A stretch of 64,000 bases of DNA from Knufia peltigerae (lineage: Eukaryota > Ascomycota > Eurotiomycetes > Chaetothyriales > Trichomeriaceae): contig JAPDRN010000023.1 of the NCBI GenBank assembly GCA_030247855.1, positions 186,001 through 250,000 on the forward strand, read 5' to 3'. This document shows, in pieces, positions 29,905-41,029 of this stretch. A program made the position numbers and the translations under genes. Below the pieces are notes generated by a model, which saw only the letters and a program-made list of their open reading frames with translations, was not told where the DNA came from and ran no database searches. The first letter of the stretch is position 1, and every line of letters begins with the position of its first letter.

Positions 29905-31272
29905 GAGGTTTGAGGATATGATGCCTACGAGTCTGCGATTTCTTTCCAAGGACGGCCGTTGAGTTGGGCCGATGTTGGTATTGGTGGTGTCGTCTTCAGT
30001 TAAGCTTGTCTAGAGTACGGAGTAGTCCGATCAAAGTGGTTGCACCATAACGATCCCGCGGTTGCGTAACGTCAACAGGGCCTCGAAGGGATGTAGCTGG
30101 GCGAGAACAAATAGTGCTGACGAAGAACTGAACCGTACGTTGTACAGAGGTCTTCAAGATCCAACCTTGCTACGACCCCATTTTATCTTCGGGTTATCCG
30201 GAGTGTTCACATGGCGCAAATGCATATTGCGTAACATTTAGGCGCAAGGTTGTAAACTATTAGGGTAAGTCAAATGCTCCCTTTAGGGGAAGTCCTGTCG
30301 TTCTCGTACGAGTGTTCGTGCGAGTACTCTATAGTACTCCGTAAGGACGGGGTTTTCATAGGCCAAGCGACCGAGACAATACCTTACCTTAGGTACCTAT
30401 TGTATGGAGTACATACGAAGTATCCGTACTCTGTCCTTGGGACTTGTTTTGGTGGGTGAAATGCACGTAAAAAGCATCGCTGTAAAACCAGAGTGGTTAT
30501 GGCGGGGTGACCGCCTCCCAATCCATCTACGTACAATTGTACTCCGTACAGGGACTCCAGAGACCTAGGGAGCAGTCGAGGGGCCTTCCTCTCACTATTG
30601 TTTCACGTAAGGGCGGCGCGAATACCCGTGTGCCCGTTACTGTATGGCTGTAGGCTCACCATGCAAGGCTGACAAGGCCCACTAAGTTAGGCGCACTAGG
30701 CGCTGGCTAAAGGCGGACGTCACCAAAACATTGGATTCGAAGCGATTGGACAGCTGCACCTCACGTTGCTCAATACTCAGAAGACGAGTACAAGTTTGTA
30801 GAATCCTCGAAGAAAAACGGGAGATCATCCACCTACAATACGAAGTAATTACTCCATCACAAATTGATCTCGTTAATCTGATACCAACTTCAAGCCTGTG
30901 CGCCAAATTACATGTCTCCCAGCCATCTAGTACCTCATTGTAGATGAACGCGTAAATTCCAGTGGCTGGCGCATCGTCCACCTTGGAGCCCGTCAACATT
31001 GGGCACTCCACCCTCCATTCATTTCTTGACTCTTTGCACAACAATCAATCGATCACGACAACCCAAATTAAGCCTCGACGAACTCGTACACAACGACAAC
31101 GACCGGCCCTACCCTTGTGTGCGGGTGAATCAATTCTGATTTCCAAGGTAAACCGGCACCACCTCTTCCTCCTCGAATGTCGCCCTCTTGATTTCGACCC
31201 CGCCTGCAGTCTTGCAGTCTCGAAGCAAAACGCTGTAGGCAGGCAGCCAGCTCCGGGCCGTCCATAACGAAG
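29905..31272. other. Long divergent intergenic region with TACGGAGTA motifs
   Basis: A 1.37-kb gap between the transporter and the Fic1-like gene, which are divergent. The 9-mer or complement occurs at 30016-30024, 30335-30343 and 30540-30548. A TACCTTAGGTACCTA segment lies near 30385-30400. Small ORFs near 30700-31270 look random. The last 250 bp are CA/CT-rich and probably the leader of the Fic1-like gene. Confidence 0.45.
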
Positions 31273-34048
31273 ATGGCTACCAAATCGCGAGCAGCAAACG
31301 CTGCTCACACCGCTGGGATCTTCGCAGACATGACCCTTGACGGACCCGAGATTGGGACTTTGGTGGCAGTCGTCGACCGAGCCAAGAACCTTCCCAACCG
31401 CAAGACGATGGGTAAACAAGACCCTTACTGTGCCATGAGACTGGGAAAAGAAGCCAAGAAGACAGACACAGACAAAAGAGGAGGACAGACACCGAGATGG
31501 TTCGTACAAGATTGATGCATCTTTTGCAACAGAATGCTGACACCATATATATAGGGATCAAGAACTCCGCTTCAATGTACACGACTCTCCAGACTATTAC
31601 AAACTCAAGTGTTCGATCTTCAATGACGATAAAAAGACCGACCTCATTGGCGAAGCCTGGATCAACCTCGAGCGAGTCATCGTGCCTGGGGGTGGGAAGA
31701 ATGACCTTTGGCATCAACTGAACTTCAAAGGGAAATATGCGGGCGACATCAGAGTAGAGTTAACATACTATGACACAAGGCCGAAACCAGAGGTATCTCC
31801 GGAAAGGAAGAAACAGAGAGAGAAGTCCCACTCTCTCGCCAGTGACATTCCCAGCAACTCTTCGGGCTCGCGACAACTAGGCCCACGGGAGATCAAGAGA
31901 AGACCACTGCCGCCTGGTCCAGGCGGCTACTCATCGCCAGTCGAAAGGCTGCCTGTGGACGAGCCTCTTGATCCTTGGAACGGTCAAAACTATACCAACA
32001 GCAATCCGCCGCCCCGGCCGCCGAAGCAACTGATGCCAGAAACGCCTGACGATGTAGGCTTCGGTTTACCATCCCAGTATTCTCCGGATCCATATGCGCT
32101 GCCACAACCAGATCCATATGACATACCGCCACCGCCATTGCATCACCCACAAGAGCAGCGACGGCCCTCAAACGATCCTTATAATGATAATCAACGACAA
32201 TCGCCGCTACGGGAGAGTCCTGGCTACGATGATCGCAGAACAGCAACTTTACCGCCGACAACCCAGTTGCAGCCGTATGTCACTGATGAGTTCCCTCAAG
32301 TAGAGGCCGGACAGTTGCCCAGCCCTCAGTCACCATACAGCCCGTCAGCTCAATCGCCATATTACTCTCCCCCTTCCAGCAGAACAACTCCCCAAGCAAC
32401 TCCAACCCGTCCTGTGCAGAACCAAGGCTGGCAGGGCAGGGGAAGTACATCTCCCACTAAGCATGCTGTGTATCGTGATAGTCCCTTGCGACAATCTATC
32501 AGCCAGCATGATATGCCTCGATCAGAAAATAGACACTTCGATCCACAATTTGACGAGGAGGACGCCCCCCCGCCGCCACCACCAGCACATCGTGGTCATA
32601 TATCCAAATCGTCCGTGACAACAGCCTATCCAGCACCCACTGGACAGGCCTTGCCACGGACTCCAAACAGATATGATTCTGTAGAAGAAAGAAGCCCTCT
32701 CCAGAGGCTGGAACAGCAGTATGATCCTTACAGCTCACCTTCCGCAGCAGATCCTTCTCGCCAGCCACCTGCCGACCTAGCATATGGCAGAGCCATCGAA
32801 GATGACCACGACCAACCTCGAGCTCCCATACAACAACGAACCCCCGAAAGATACGATGCGTATGCCCCATCTCCGAATGCAAGAGGATCGCCGTACAATG
32901 AAAGCACGGGTCATCGGCGCCCCATTTCATCAGGCAACAAGCTGCCAGCCTTCGAGGAATATCAAGGTCGCAGTCCAGTAGACCAAAGGTATGGTGGACT
33001 GCCACAGGACTCGTTCCGGCGTTCTACTGGTTACGATCATCCACGAAGAGCACAAACCTTTGACGACTATGGTCATTTCGATGATCGGCATCGTATGTCG
33101 GAACCCCCTGTGTCACGTCCAAGGGCCGTTAGTCCGAACCCTCCTCGTAATATTCCACGCAAATCAATCACACCCACACCTTCCACGCCGGAGGACCGGA
33201 GACAAATGAGTGGAATACCTTATGGGCCTGATGCTTATGATGTGCTAAATCCCGGCACGAGTCCTACGGTCGGCGATGATTCCTACAGTTCATCCCATGA
33301 AGCAGCAAGACAGAGGGAAGTGGACAAATTGAGAGATCAAGGTCCCATCATCGGAAACGATGGCCGAGTCATTGACCCTTCCGATCATCTTCCCGCCGAT
33401 ACTTGGGCCCCCGAGCCGGAGAGGAAGAACAGGAAACCAGAACATGTCATCAGAATCCGAACGAGAGAAGAGGCACGCATTCAACAGAATACAGGTTCAT
33501 CCCCCGCGTCAATGAGACCTCATTCAATCGCAACGTCACCACACCAACCATCGCCCGGGGCTCCAGCTTCTTCCCCATACCAACCTTCACCTCCATCAAC
33601 ATCAATGGAGCCTGCGCCCCGAGGAGAGCCAGGAAGTGCACGAAATAGATTGAAGAAATCCATGCCTACTCGGCCGTTGCCAGCACAGCCGTACCCTCAT
33701 GCACAGACTAGCCCGGCCGTAATGACTACATCTCCTGATGCAAGACCAAGCCCACCAAGTCAACGATATTCAGCCCATTCTTCCCCCATCCGTCCCCCAC
33801 AGCGGCCACCATTGTCTGAGTACCAGGCTCCTGCTCTGTATGACCACGGTTCACGTGGTGGACCCAATTCCCACGACTATCCCCCAACACCAACGAAGCC
33901 TCATCATCACAGACCAAGCAATTCCATGGACTATGGCGGGTATGGTGATGATAATTCGCTTGCACTGGAGTTAAGCACGATCGATATTGGACCTTCAAGG
34001 ACAGGCAGGACCTCCTTGAGACCAGTCCGTGGCTATGGTGCATATTGA
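31273..34048 (+). CDS. fic1: C2-domain ingression protein, Fic1/Inn1-like
   Basis: Exons 31273-31499 and 31555-34048 give 906 aa; the 55-bp intron has a GTTCGT donor, a GCTGAC branch and a TATAG acceptor and splits a Trp codon. An N-terminal C2 domain spans about 22-145: TLVAVVDRAKNLPNRKTMGK, DPYCAMRLG, then after the junction WDQELRFNVHDSPDYY, LIGEAWINLERV and YAGDIRVELTYYDTRP. The remaining 750 residues are disordered and Pro-rich with many PxxP motifs (PPPRPPKQL, RPPQRPPLSE). That layout matches yeast Inn1 and fission yeast Fic1, which bridge the actomyosin ring, Cyk3 and Hof1/Cdc15 SH3 domains and activate septum synthesis. The protein is longer than the yeast forms, as in other filamentous fungi. 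Start chosen just before the C2 domain, after a CA-rich leader. Confidence 0.85.
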
Positions 34049-34305
34049 GGCGCCTTTGACGATTCTTCTCCAGGTTATTCTCCGTATGTACACGGATCTT
34101 CAGGATCTTCAGGATCTGGCGTTGGCTTTTAGTCCTGTTACCTGGCGCATCTGACCAAGGAAAAAAATTGTAGTATAATATTCGAATCGCACATAGATCA
34201 AACTGGCCGCAAACTGGCGCAGAGATGAATGTAAATGGTTTTGCATTTTGCTGGTCCAAGAGGATTGAAACCTCCCCAGCACATTATTTGCCATTGCTTC
34301 CTTTC

Positions 34306-34629
34306 CTACACTGCCTTTCTGATCCTGATTGGCCCTTTGACGTCGTCCATGCCTCGTCCGGGGGGGATGACTTGACCTCTCTGTAGCACTTGGACCTCTC
34401 CTCTGTCGCGAGCCTCGAACGCCATCTCACGCAGACGAGGCATGAGGTCATGCCAGTCCGAGGTCCCCAGTCTGGCGAGGTCTGCCCGTGACAGGGACCT
34501 GGCTATCTCAGAAGGACACAGAGTCTTGGGATACTCTCGATGTTCGACGTGTTGTGAAAAGACGACGGAGAGGTCGAAGGTTATTTCTTGTTTCTCCTTT
34601 GTCGAACCTGGATCAGCAGTGTCGACCAT
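34306..34629 (-). CDS. DUF3253 small protein
   Basis: One exon of 107 aa. The core KTLCPSEIARSLS ... DWHDLMPRLREMAFEARDRG ... VQVLQRGQVI and the closing DVKGPIRIRK match the DUF3253 winged-helix-like family, found in bacteria and as short stand-alone proteins in fungi. The function is unknown. There is no signal peptide or membrane segment. It converges with the Fic1-like gene (257 bp between stops). The bacterial-like phylogenetic spread hints at an old transfer, but nothing in the local base composition marks it as recent. Confidence 0.82.
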   Translation of the reverse strand: MVDTADPGSTKEKQEITFDLSVVFSQHVEHREYPKTLCPSEIARSLSRADLARLGTSDWHDLMPRLREMAFEARDRGEVQVLQRGQVIPPGRGMDDVKGPIRIRKAV

Positions 34630-35552
34630 TTGTTTGTTTGTTGTTATTCTTGGAAGTGTTTTGTAATGTGTGATGCACTGAGTTATGATATGTACTGTGT
34701 GAACATAACTTGGGTGGACGGGAGAGGGCGGGGCTTGAGAGGGAGGGTTCTCGATATTTATCTTTTGGAAACGTCACCAATGTAAGTCGAACATATCACT
34801 ACACCACCTTACCTTTTGTACTTGGTACAATGTACAGTGTTACTACGTCTGGTATGGGAAGTGGACATAGACCTTTTTGAGGACAGTTAAAACAGAACTT
34901 TGTCAATTTCTACTCTGAGATGTCTCGTCTGTCAAATTCTGTAAACCTATAGTCTGTATACACCGTACGCTTGTAAGTGGCAGACCATGGCAAATGGTTT
35001 GTGTACTGAGAGGTCCAGGTGAAAATCATCAGGGAATATGACCGGCATTGGAGGTACAAGCCTTGATATATCAAACGAGCTGGAAGGAAATTTGCAAGAT
35101 TCAAGCGACGGGCGAAAAAGAAACGAGTAAAAATAGCAATGCTCAAACTCTGGAAAGCGTGGTCAACATTGAATCTTTTTTGTCATTCCATCTTGAGATA
35201 TTTTTTTGACCCGTGGCATGCAAATCATGCATGGTGTTTGATCAGGATAACTTTGACGATCCACGATGGGCAGGGTGACCCTTTTCTTGTTTTTAACTGG
35301 TCTCCTTGGCAAGAAAATGTTGTAGGAGTCATAAAAGAGCCCATAACCGTTCATTGTGGATTGAAAGACCACCTGCGCCCAGTTTCGTCAAGTTCTGTCT
35401 AAAAAGAGAACGCAAAGCGAACCCACGAGCCACTGTTGCTCGCTGCTGCTGCCTTCCATCCCTTTTTGCTCTCTCACGCACGCACCCAACCACCCACCCC
35501 CACACACCCACAATACACCAGTGGTAGACGTGTCGCCATGGTCCTGGTACGC
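34630..35552. other. Intergenic region upstream of DUF3253 gene
   Basis: A 923-bp gap between two minus-strand genes. AT-richer from about 34840 to 35300. At 35474-35521 the plus strand is CA/CCA-rich, so the RPL18 transcript would carry a GT-rich 3' end. No gene is recognised. Confidence 0.4.
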
Positions 35553-36278
35553 CTACACCTTGAAACCCTTTGATCGTCTTCGTCCTCTGGCCTTTTCGAA
35601 CTTGCGACCCTTGCTCTCGACGTACGGCTTCTTGTGCTTGTGGGGGCCCATGCCGAAGTGCTTGACGGCCTCGCGGGCGTTCTTGGGGCCTCGGAGCAGG
35701 ACGACGTTGCTGCCGGTGGGGTGCCTCATGGCGAGCTGGTCGAGGGTCATGCACTCGCCGCCGGCCTTTTCGATCCTGGCGCGGGCGGTGGCCGTGAACC
35801 GCAGGGCGGCGACGTGGAGCTCGGGCACGGTCATGAGGCGGTCGTCGTCGGTGACGGTGCCGACCACGGCGATGGTCTTGTCCTTGTACGCCTTTTGCGC
35901 GCTCTCGGTGCTGACCTTGCTGGCGATGCGGGAGATGGACATGGGAGGGCGGTTGATGCGGGACATGAAGAGTCGCTTGAGCACAACCTTGTTGAAGTTG
36001 GCGTCGGTTCGGCCTGAATTTGGGACAATGTCAGTTTCAATTTTCCAACAATCTCTTTTCCTTTTTTTGGAACAGGCATCATCTCAAGGGCAGGGAAAAA
36101 TCACGTACGGGCAAGGAAGCGGTACAGCTTCACCAAGAGCTTGAGGTAGACATTGTCGCTCTTGGGCGCCTTGCGGTGGCTGCCCTTGACGTGATGGCGA
36201 TCGAGGTCGATACCTGTATCATTGATGTCAGCACACTCGACACAGTCCCAAAATCCAAGCAAGAATCGCCATACCCAT
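35553..36278 (-). CDS. RPL18: 60S ribosomal protein L18 (eL18)
   Basis: Three exons, 36278-36275, 36213-36109 and 36013-35553, give 189 aa. The first exon is only ATGG, with a GTATGG donor; the next codes GIDLDRHHVKGSHRKAPKSD. The second junction restores RFLARRTDANFNKVVLKRLF, and SRINRPPMSISRI follows, the standard eL18 sequence. The C-terminus GPHKHKKPYVESKGRKFEKA...RSKGFKV is also typical. The length fits the family (183-188 aa). Small first exons followed by introns are common in fungal ribosomal protein genes and may aid expression. Upstream, a TCACGTGA palindrome lies at 36431-36438. Confidence 0.97.
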
Positions 36279-36838
36279 GATCGCTGTGTTTGTCGGATTG
36301 AGTGCTGGATAGACAATGTCGACTTTCAAATCGCAGGGTCGAAATTTCAAGCGCAGAGCGGAATTCGTGGGCTCCAGACTTGCCAAGATTTGTCTGGCGC
36401 TAACAATATCAATGCCTTGGCACAACCTCATCACGTGACCAAAAACGTTCACTACCTGAGCCCTCACGAAGCAAGCAGTTGACCAGGAATTCTTACTACA
36501 TGTTATTTGGCCAGATTGAACATCTCAAGTCGTGGGCTTATTTATTGGAATCTGTATAGATTCTGTTCGCTCCAAGGCTTGTCTGTGATATTTTATGACT
36601 CCTGAAAAATGCTGCTCCTGTTCTGTCTAAGCCTCCCAATCCTACTCCATGAAATGTCCACCAATTCCAATACATATTGGAGATACAGCGATAGTCACGC
36701 TGCGGCAACTCGCAAGGCTGTGTGAACTCCATTGTTTCCTGTAAGCACGAAAACACCTGTCCGAGTCTTCCCTGGATTCTAAAATTGATAGAGAGCCACG
36801 TTACACCGGATGTGATTGTGAAATTGAATCAGACCGTC
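36279..36838. promoter_or_regulatory. RPL18 promoter and carrier-gene 3' flank
   Basis: A 560-bp gap between two minus-strand genes. It contains TCACGTGA at 36431-36438. No gene is seen. Confidence 0.45.
36431..36438. promoter_or_regulatory. CACGTG E-box (Cbf1-type) upstream of RPL18
   Basis: The perfect palindrome TCACGTGA lies about 155 bp upstream of the RPL18 ATG. Cbf1-like bHLH factors bind RTCACRTG and act in ribosomal-protein promoters of several ascomycetes. Binding here is inferred from sequence and position only. Confidence 0.4.
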
Positions 36839-37948
36839 TCATATAGGGTCTGCCTTCGTTGGTGCCAAATCAACCAAGAAGTCCCTCGTCATTTCGAAAC
36901 TGAGCCAACTGCTAGCCATGCTAGGAGCAACCTTCAGTAGATTGGGCACTATGCCCTTGTACAACCCCATGATCCCCTCCTGGGAGACAATGGTCCGAAT
37001 AGCATCAAAGATACCCTTGTATTGGTAGCCCATGCCTGACATGGAATTGATTTGGAACCGTCGTCGGAGCACGTCGAAGGGATATGTGCAAGTCTGAGCC
37101 ACAGCTCCCGAAATCGCTCCCGCAGCGAGCTTGCGATACCAGACGGGGTGTTTCTCACCAGGCTCGGTGAACCAGCCTCGAACCGACTCGTACACCATGA
37201 AGTTCAGACCAACATATGGTGCAACGCCGGCCACCGTGGGAATAATGCCTCGATAGAGGCCAAGCACACCACCTTCATTCTTGTACATGTTGATCATTGT
37301 CTGCCACATGCCAGGCAACTTGCCCTCGTGTTTCCCGAGTGCGGCAAACGAAGCCGACTGGATTGAAAGTCGCGTTCGTACGATGTCGAGAGGGTATGTG
37401 AAAGTAACGGATGTGATGCCAGCCAAGCCACCACATATTAACCGTCGAATAGGGTCGAGATCTGCGCCGGGTGTACTTTCGAAAAATCTCTTGTAGGCAT
37501 TGTAGGCTCCGAACTGCACAGCCGAATAAGGCACAATGCGTACGCAGTTGGTGCCATTCCCCCTCATAAAACCCCTCCAACCCTCGTCTGTGTACATTTT
37601 TCGCAGAGCTTTGGAGATGGACATTTTGTATTCATTGCGACCTGCGCTTTGTACTTGATAAAGAATCTTTAATCGTTCCAGGGGTGATACAACGGTCCGC
37701 GAGACAGCTCCAGCTACACCTCCTGCACAGAAGGCAGCTGTGAAGGGGGTTGAGATGAACTCACGCGACCGCGCAACCAGGTCGTTCGTTGACATGGCTG
37801 CAGGAGCCTAAACACATTAAATCATGCTCAAGATACGGTCATTACATGGGACACCCACCTCTGGTAGATTGGGCAAGTTGCGAAGCGGAGAAGATGTCTG
37901 TCCAAGATTACCGTTCACTGTTGCAGGCTCCTTCTCTCCTAGCCTCAT
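36839..37948 (-). CDS. Mitochondrial carrier family protein (Ypr011c-like)
   Basis: Proposed exons 37948-37859 and 37807-36839 give 352 aa. Three carrier repeats, each with two membrane helices, show the signature P-x-D/E-x-x-K/R: SPLERLK, YPLDIVRTR and YPFDVLRRR. The repeats close with WRGFMRGNGTN, LGLYRGIIPT and MGLYKGIVPN. The pattern best fits yeast Ypr011c, an inner-membrane transporter of adenosine 5'-phosphosulfate and PAPS. The first exon (30 codons, MRLGEKEPATVNG...) is joined by a 51-bp GTGGGT...TTTAG intron in phase 0 and gives an N-terminal extension. The simpler alternative starts at the ATG at 37795 (318 aa). Substrate remains an inference. Confidence 0.88.
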
Positions 37949-38790
37949 GACTTTGACGCGCTTTATGCGCAGATATTGAATGCGAACAACACAGTAAGGC
38001 GGTCTGCTCTTCGGACGCGAGAGGAGAACAGGGGTACGGCAGCACGACAGGGAGGGTTCTGGATTTGCCTGAAGCTGTGGAGTCCATGGAAATTTTTCAC
38101 AATCTTTGTTTGTAGGAAAGCATAGTGTGTTGTTACAATATCTTTCGCTCAGGCATGGACACCCATCGTTTCTTGGTCTTTATCAATCGTCGAAAGCCTT
38201 TCGGAAAAGTCCTCTCGTGTGGAGGATGAAGTCGTCAAGGGACAGGGAGAGATAGACGGGAGAATCCGGGCGAGGGGATGGAGGACCACTGAATTGGAGA
38301 TGGAAATCTGAACAAGTCGTCGCAAGAAGGGAAACTTGAGAAGAATAATGCCACGGTCCAGCTAACGCAGATCGAGGTGTTCTGGTCACAGAATTGCGAT
38401 GGGTGCAGGGCGATCTTTTTTTCCAGCAGATCTGAGACAATGTTTGACCACGAGAGCATCAGACCAGCAACCATAGTTCCAGGTCTTTTCGGCTCACTGG
38501 GGCTGGGCAGCCCTTGTACGAAGTACTGTACAGCCCGCAGTCATGAGCCTTCCATTCTCCCTCCCCAATCGCATTGGCCGCAATTTATCCGCCAAGCCTC
38601 AGTTCTATTTTGAGATTAGCGGCGTTTGCCTCAGAACCTGCAGCTGCAGCCTTCTTTCAGTACTCGTACATGTGTCTCTCTCCTTCATCCATCTCACACC
38701 CCCATCATCTTCTCATATCCAGCCACCCATCGCATCGTCATTTGTGGCCTCGTTTTACTATCGATCGTCAACACCTGACTGTGAACAGCC
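37949..38790. promoter_or_regulatory. Divergent promoter region, carrier / SR protein
   Basis: An 842-bp gap between divergent genes. A pyrimidine-rich stretch at about 38650-38750 precedes the SR-protein start. TGTACGAAGTACTGTACA near 38514-38532 is a short palindromic element related to the TACGGAGTA motif. No gene is seen. Confidence 0.4.
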
Positions 38791-39551
38791 ATGTCTTCAC
38801 GATCAGGCACCACCCTCTATGTGACTGGCTTTGGTCACGGCACTCGTGCCCGTGACCTCGCCTATGAATTTGAGCACTATGGTCGACTGGTCAGATGCGA
38901 TATCCCAGCTCCCCGAACCGCCTCCAGCCGACTGCAAGTCTTGGACCTACCCTGTTTATACATCATCAGTGCTGACGCCTAACTAGCTTCGCCTTCGTTG
39001 AGTACGAGAGTCGTCGCGATGCCGATGATGCTTACCACGAGATGCATAACAAGCGCATCGGTAGAGACGATGTGCTAAAGATCGAGGTACGTGGCCCTGA
39101 AAGAATATCGTTTTATACTTGAGTTGACATAGAATTTGCAGTGGGCTAGGACTCCTCCCTCCGCTACCTGGCGATACGAAGCTGGACGAGGCGGTCGTGA
39201 GCGACGTGATCGAAGTCCTCCCCGTCGCAGCTACCGCTCGCCTTCACCTCGTCGTCGAGACTATTCCCCTCGCAAGGACGATCGTCGAGACCGCGACCGT
39301 GATCGTGAGCGAGACCGCGATCGAGACTACGATGACCGTCGCCGCTCCCGCAGTCCGGCCGATAGAGATCGCGACCGCGACATGAAAGATGACAGAGATC
39401 GACGTGATGAAGATCGTGATGGAGCGACCGCAGAGGACCGCAAAGGTACGATGGATGTTGACACTGTTGACCCCTGGAACTGAAGCTGACACCCGCATCA
39501 GCCGTGGACTCTCCTCCTCCCGCACATGACGAACTCGATACCGCCGAGTAA
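38791..39551 (+). CDS. srp1: SR-type splicing factor, Srp1-like (RRM plus RS tail)
   Basis: Four proposed exons, 38791-38933, 38987-39086, 39142-39445 and 39502-39551, give 198 aa. An N-terminal RRM (about 7-80) has RNP2 TLYVTGF and RNP1 LFAFVEYES, followed by DADDAYHEMHNKRIGRDDVLKIEWAR. The RS-like tail is built of RD/RS dipeptides (RDRDRERDRDRDYDDRRRS). It most resembles fission yeast Srp1. The first intron must use a GC donor (GCAAGT) to keep the RNP1 in frame; it has CTGAC/CTAAC branch sites and an ACTAG acceptor. If retained, a stop follows at 38982. The last intron (56 bp, GTACGA, branch GCTGAC, acceptor ATCAG) changes the end from TMDVDTVDPWN to AVDSPPPAHDELDTAE. Total length divides by three only with all exons. 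Confidence 0.88.
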
Positions 39552-41029
39552 ACATGGCATTGTCCTTCGACTGATTGTGTTTCGTTCGATAAAACTTGGT
39601 TTTCGGAAAAAGTGCTATTGCTTGTGGAAAAGACATGAGGTTCTTTCTTTTTCTACCATTGACAGCTTTGCCTTGATCATTTGATAGCAGAGCCAACCTG
39701 AATGATGTCAGGCAGATATCAACAGTGGCTGAAATTGACTTGACTTGAGGTTAGACCGACTTCGAGCGAACGATACGAGATCGATCTTGTTCGAACGAAC
39801 GGGTACCGGGCACTGCCAATACTTCGATAGCATATCCTGCTCGATCGAGAGATATCGACCTCGAGGCGCAATATCGGACGATATTTTAACACGCATTCGT
39901 CGCCGCTCTTCCTGCTTCCTTCCTCCCTTCCTCGGTCCACCGTCAACATCAATCCCAATCATCTTCGCCATTGTCGTCCCACGTCGTCGTTTCGCGTTCC
40001 GCCGTCCCTTCCACGTCGTAACCTCGCAATCAACATTCCATCCTTCGATATCTTAACTCGCAGTCTCACCAACGACATCTTCCACCGAATTTTGGCTCCA
40101 TGCCCGATAGTATTCGTGTCGAGAACTAACCATCGGCAGAACCGGCCTGTTTTTCCTATGCAGCTATGATTCGTCTATGCTGCTTACGTCTCATCCGTTT
40201 TCATCCGCTGATATTCCTTCTCGTCTTCCATTTTGTCTGTGAACTCATTGTAGGGCAAGAGCTTCTAGCCCTAGTCATGGTATCTGGACGCGGTCCAGAA
40301 TTCATTAGGGCTAGGGCACTTCGGTAGGTACGATGTTATTCTGACTGGTTCATAAATGTAAAAATGATTGGCCCCAAAGGGAAAAGGAGAAAATCTTGTT
40401 GGCCAAGTCGACTTCAATATTGATCTTGGTTTTGTGGAATATACTCTATGTCTGCATGTTTGTTTACAATACATATATGGACAGCGAAGTTGCTCTCCTC
40501 CACCGTCGCAGTCATCGTTTTCTTTACAAAGTAGATACAGCGATGTTTTAGTACATATCTCGTGCCTGTTCGAGAGTCAGGGACTTCGATGTTTTCTCGG
40601 CTTCCTAGCTTCCCCCACACAGGTGAAGGCAAGAACGAGGGTTGCCGAGGGATTGTACCAACTCATTTTTATATAATGTCGATCAAATTGTGGCGAGTCA
40701 TGTAAGGAATCACAAGCACTGGGGAACAATAGAATTTGATAAAATCTGCGGTCAAAATCCAAGAATGAATTAGACCTCTACAGAACTTCCGATCGATTCC
40801 TATTCCAAGAGCCATAGGTGCTTTTTTTTGGTGTTTCACCTATTTTGATCGAACCGGTTCAGAAGCGAGAGCGCCGAATACAGAAACAAGAAAAAAAAAA
40901 TGAAACGACCCTGAAAAGCCCATGCGTTTTCCTGCCCATCCTCGTCGTCGTGGGCCCGTATCTAGTTCTTGCGCGTCAACTTGAAAACTCCTCCACCACC
41001 CACCCTCACGAACCAGTCGGCTGGACTCA
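39552..41029. other. Convergent intergenic region with nested inverted repeat
   Basis: A 1.48-kb gap between the SR-protein gene and the mucin-like gene, convergent. It contains a nested inverted repeat: outer TAGCCCTA (40266-40273) / TAGGGCTA (40306-40313), inner CTGGAC (40284-40289) / GTCCAG (40293-40298). Pyrimidine-rich sequence at 39890-40080 resembles a fungal leader, but no credible coding frame follows it. Small ORFs elsewhere look random. Confidence 0.45.

Noticed and set aside
35521..36144. 207-codon plus-strand frame
   Set aside because: Antisense to RPL18 exons and introns.
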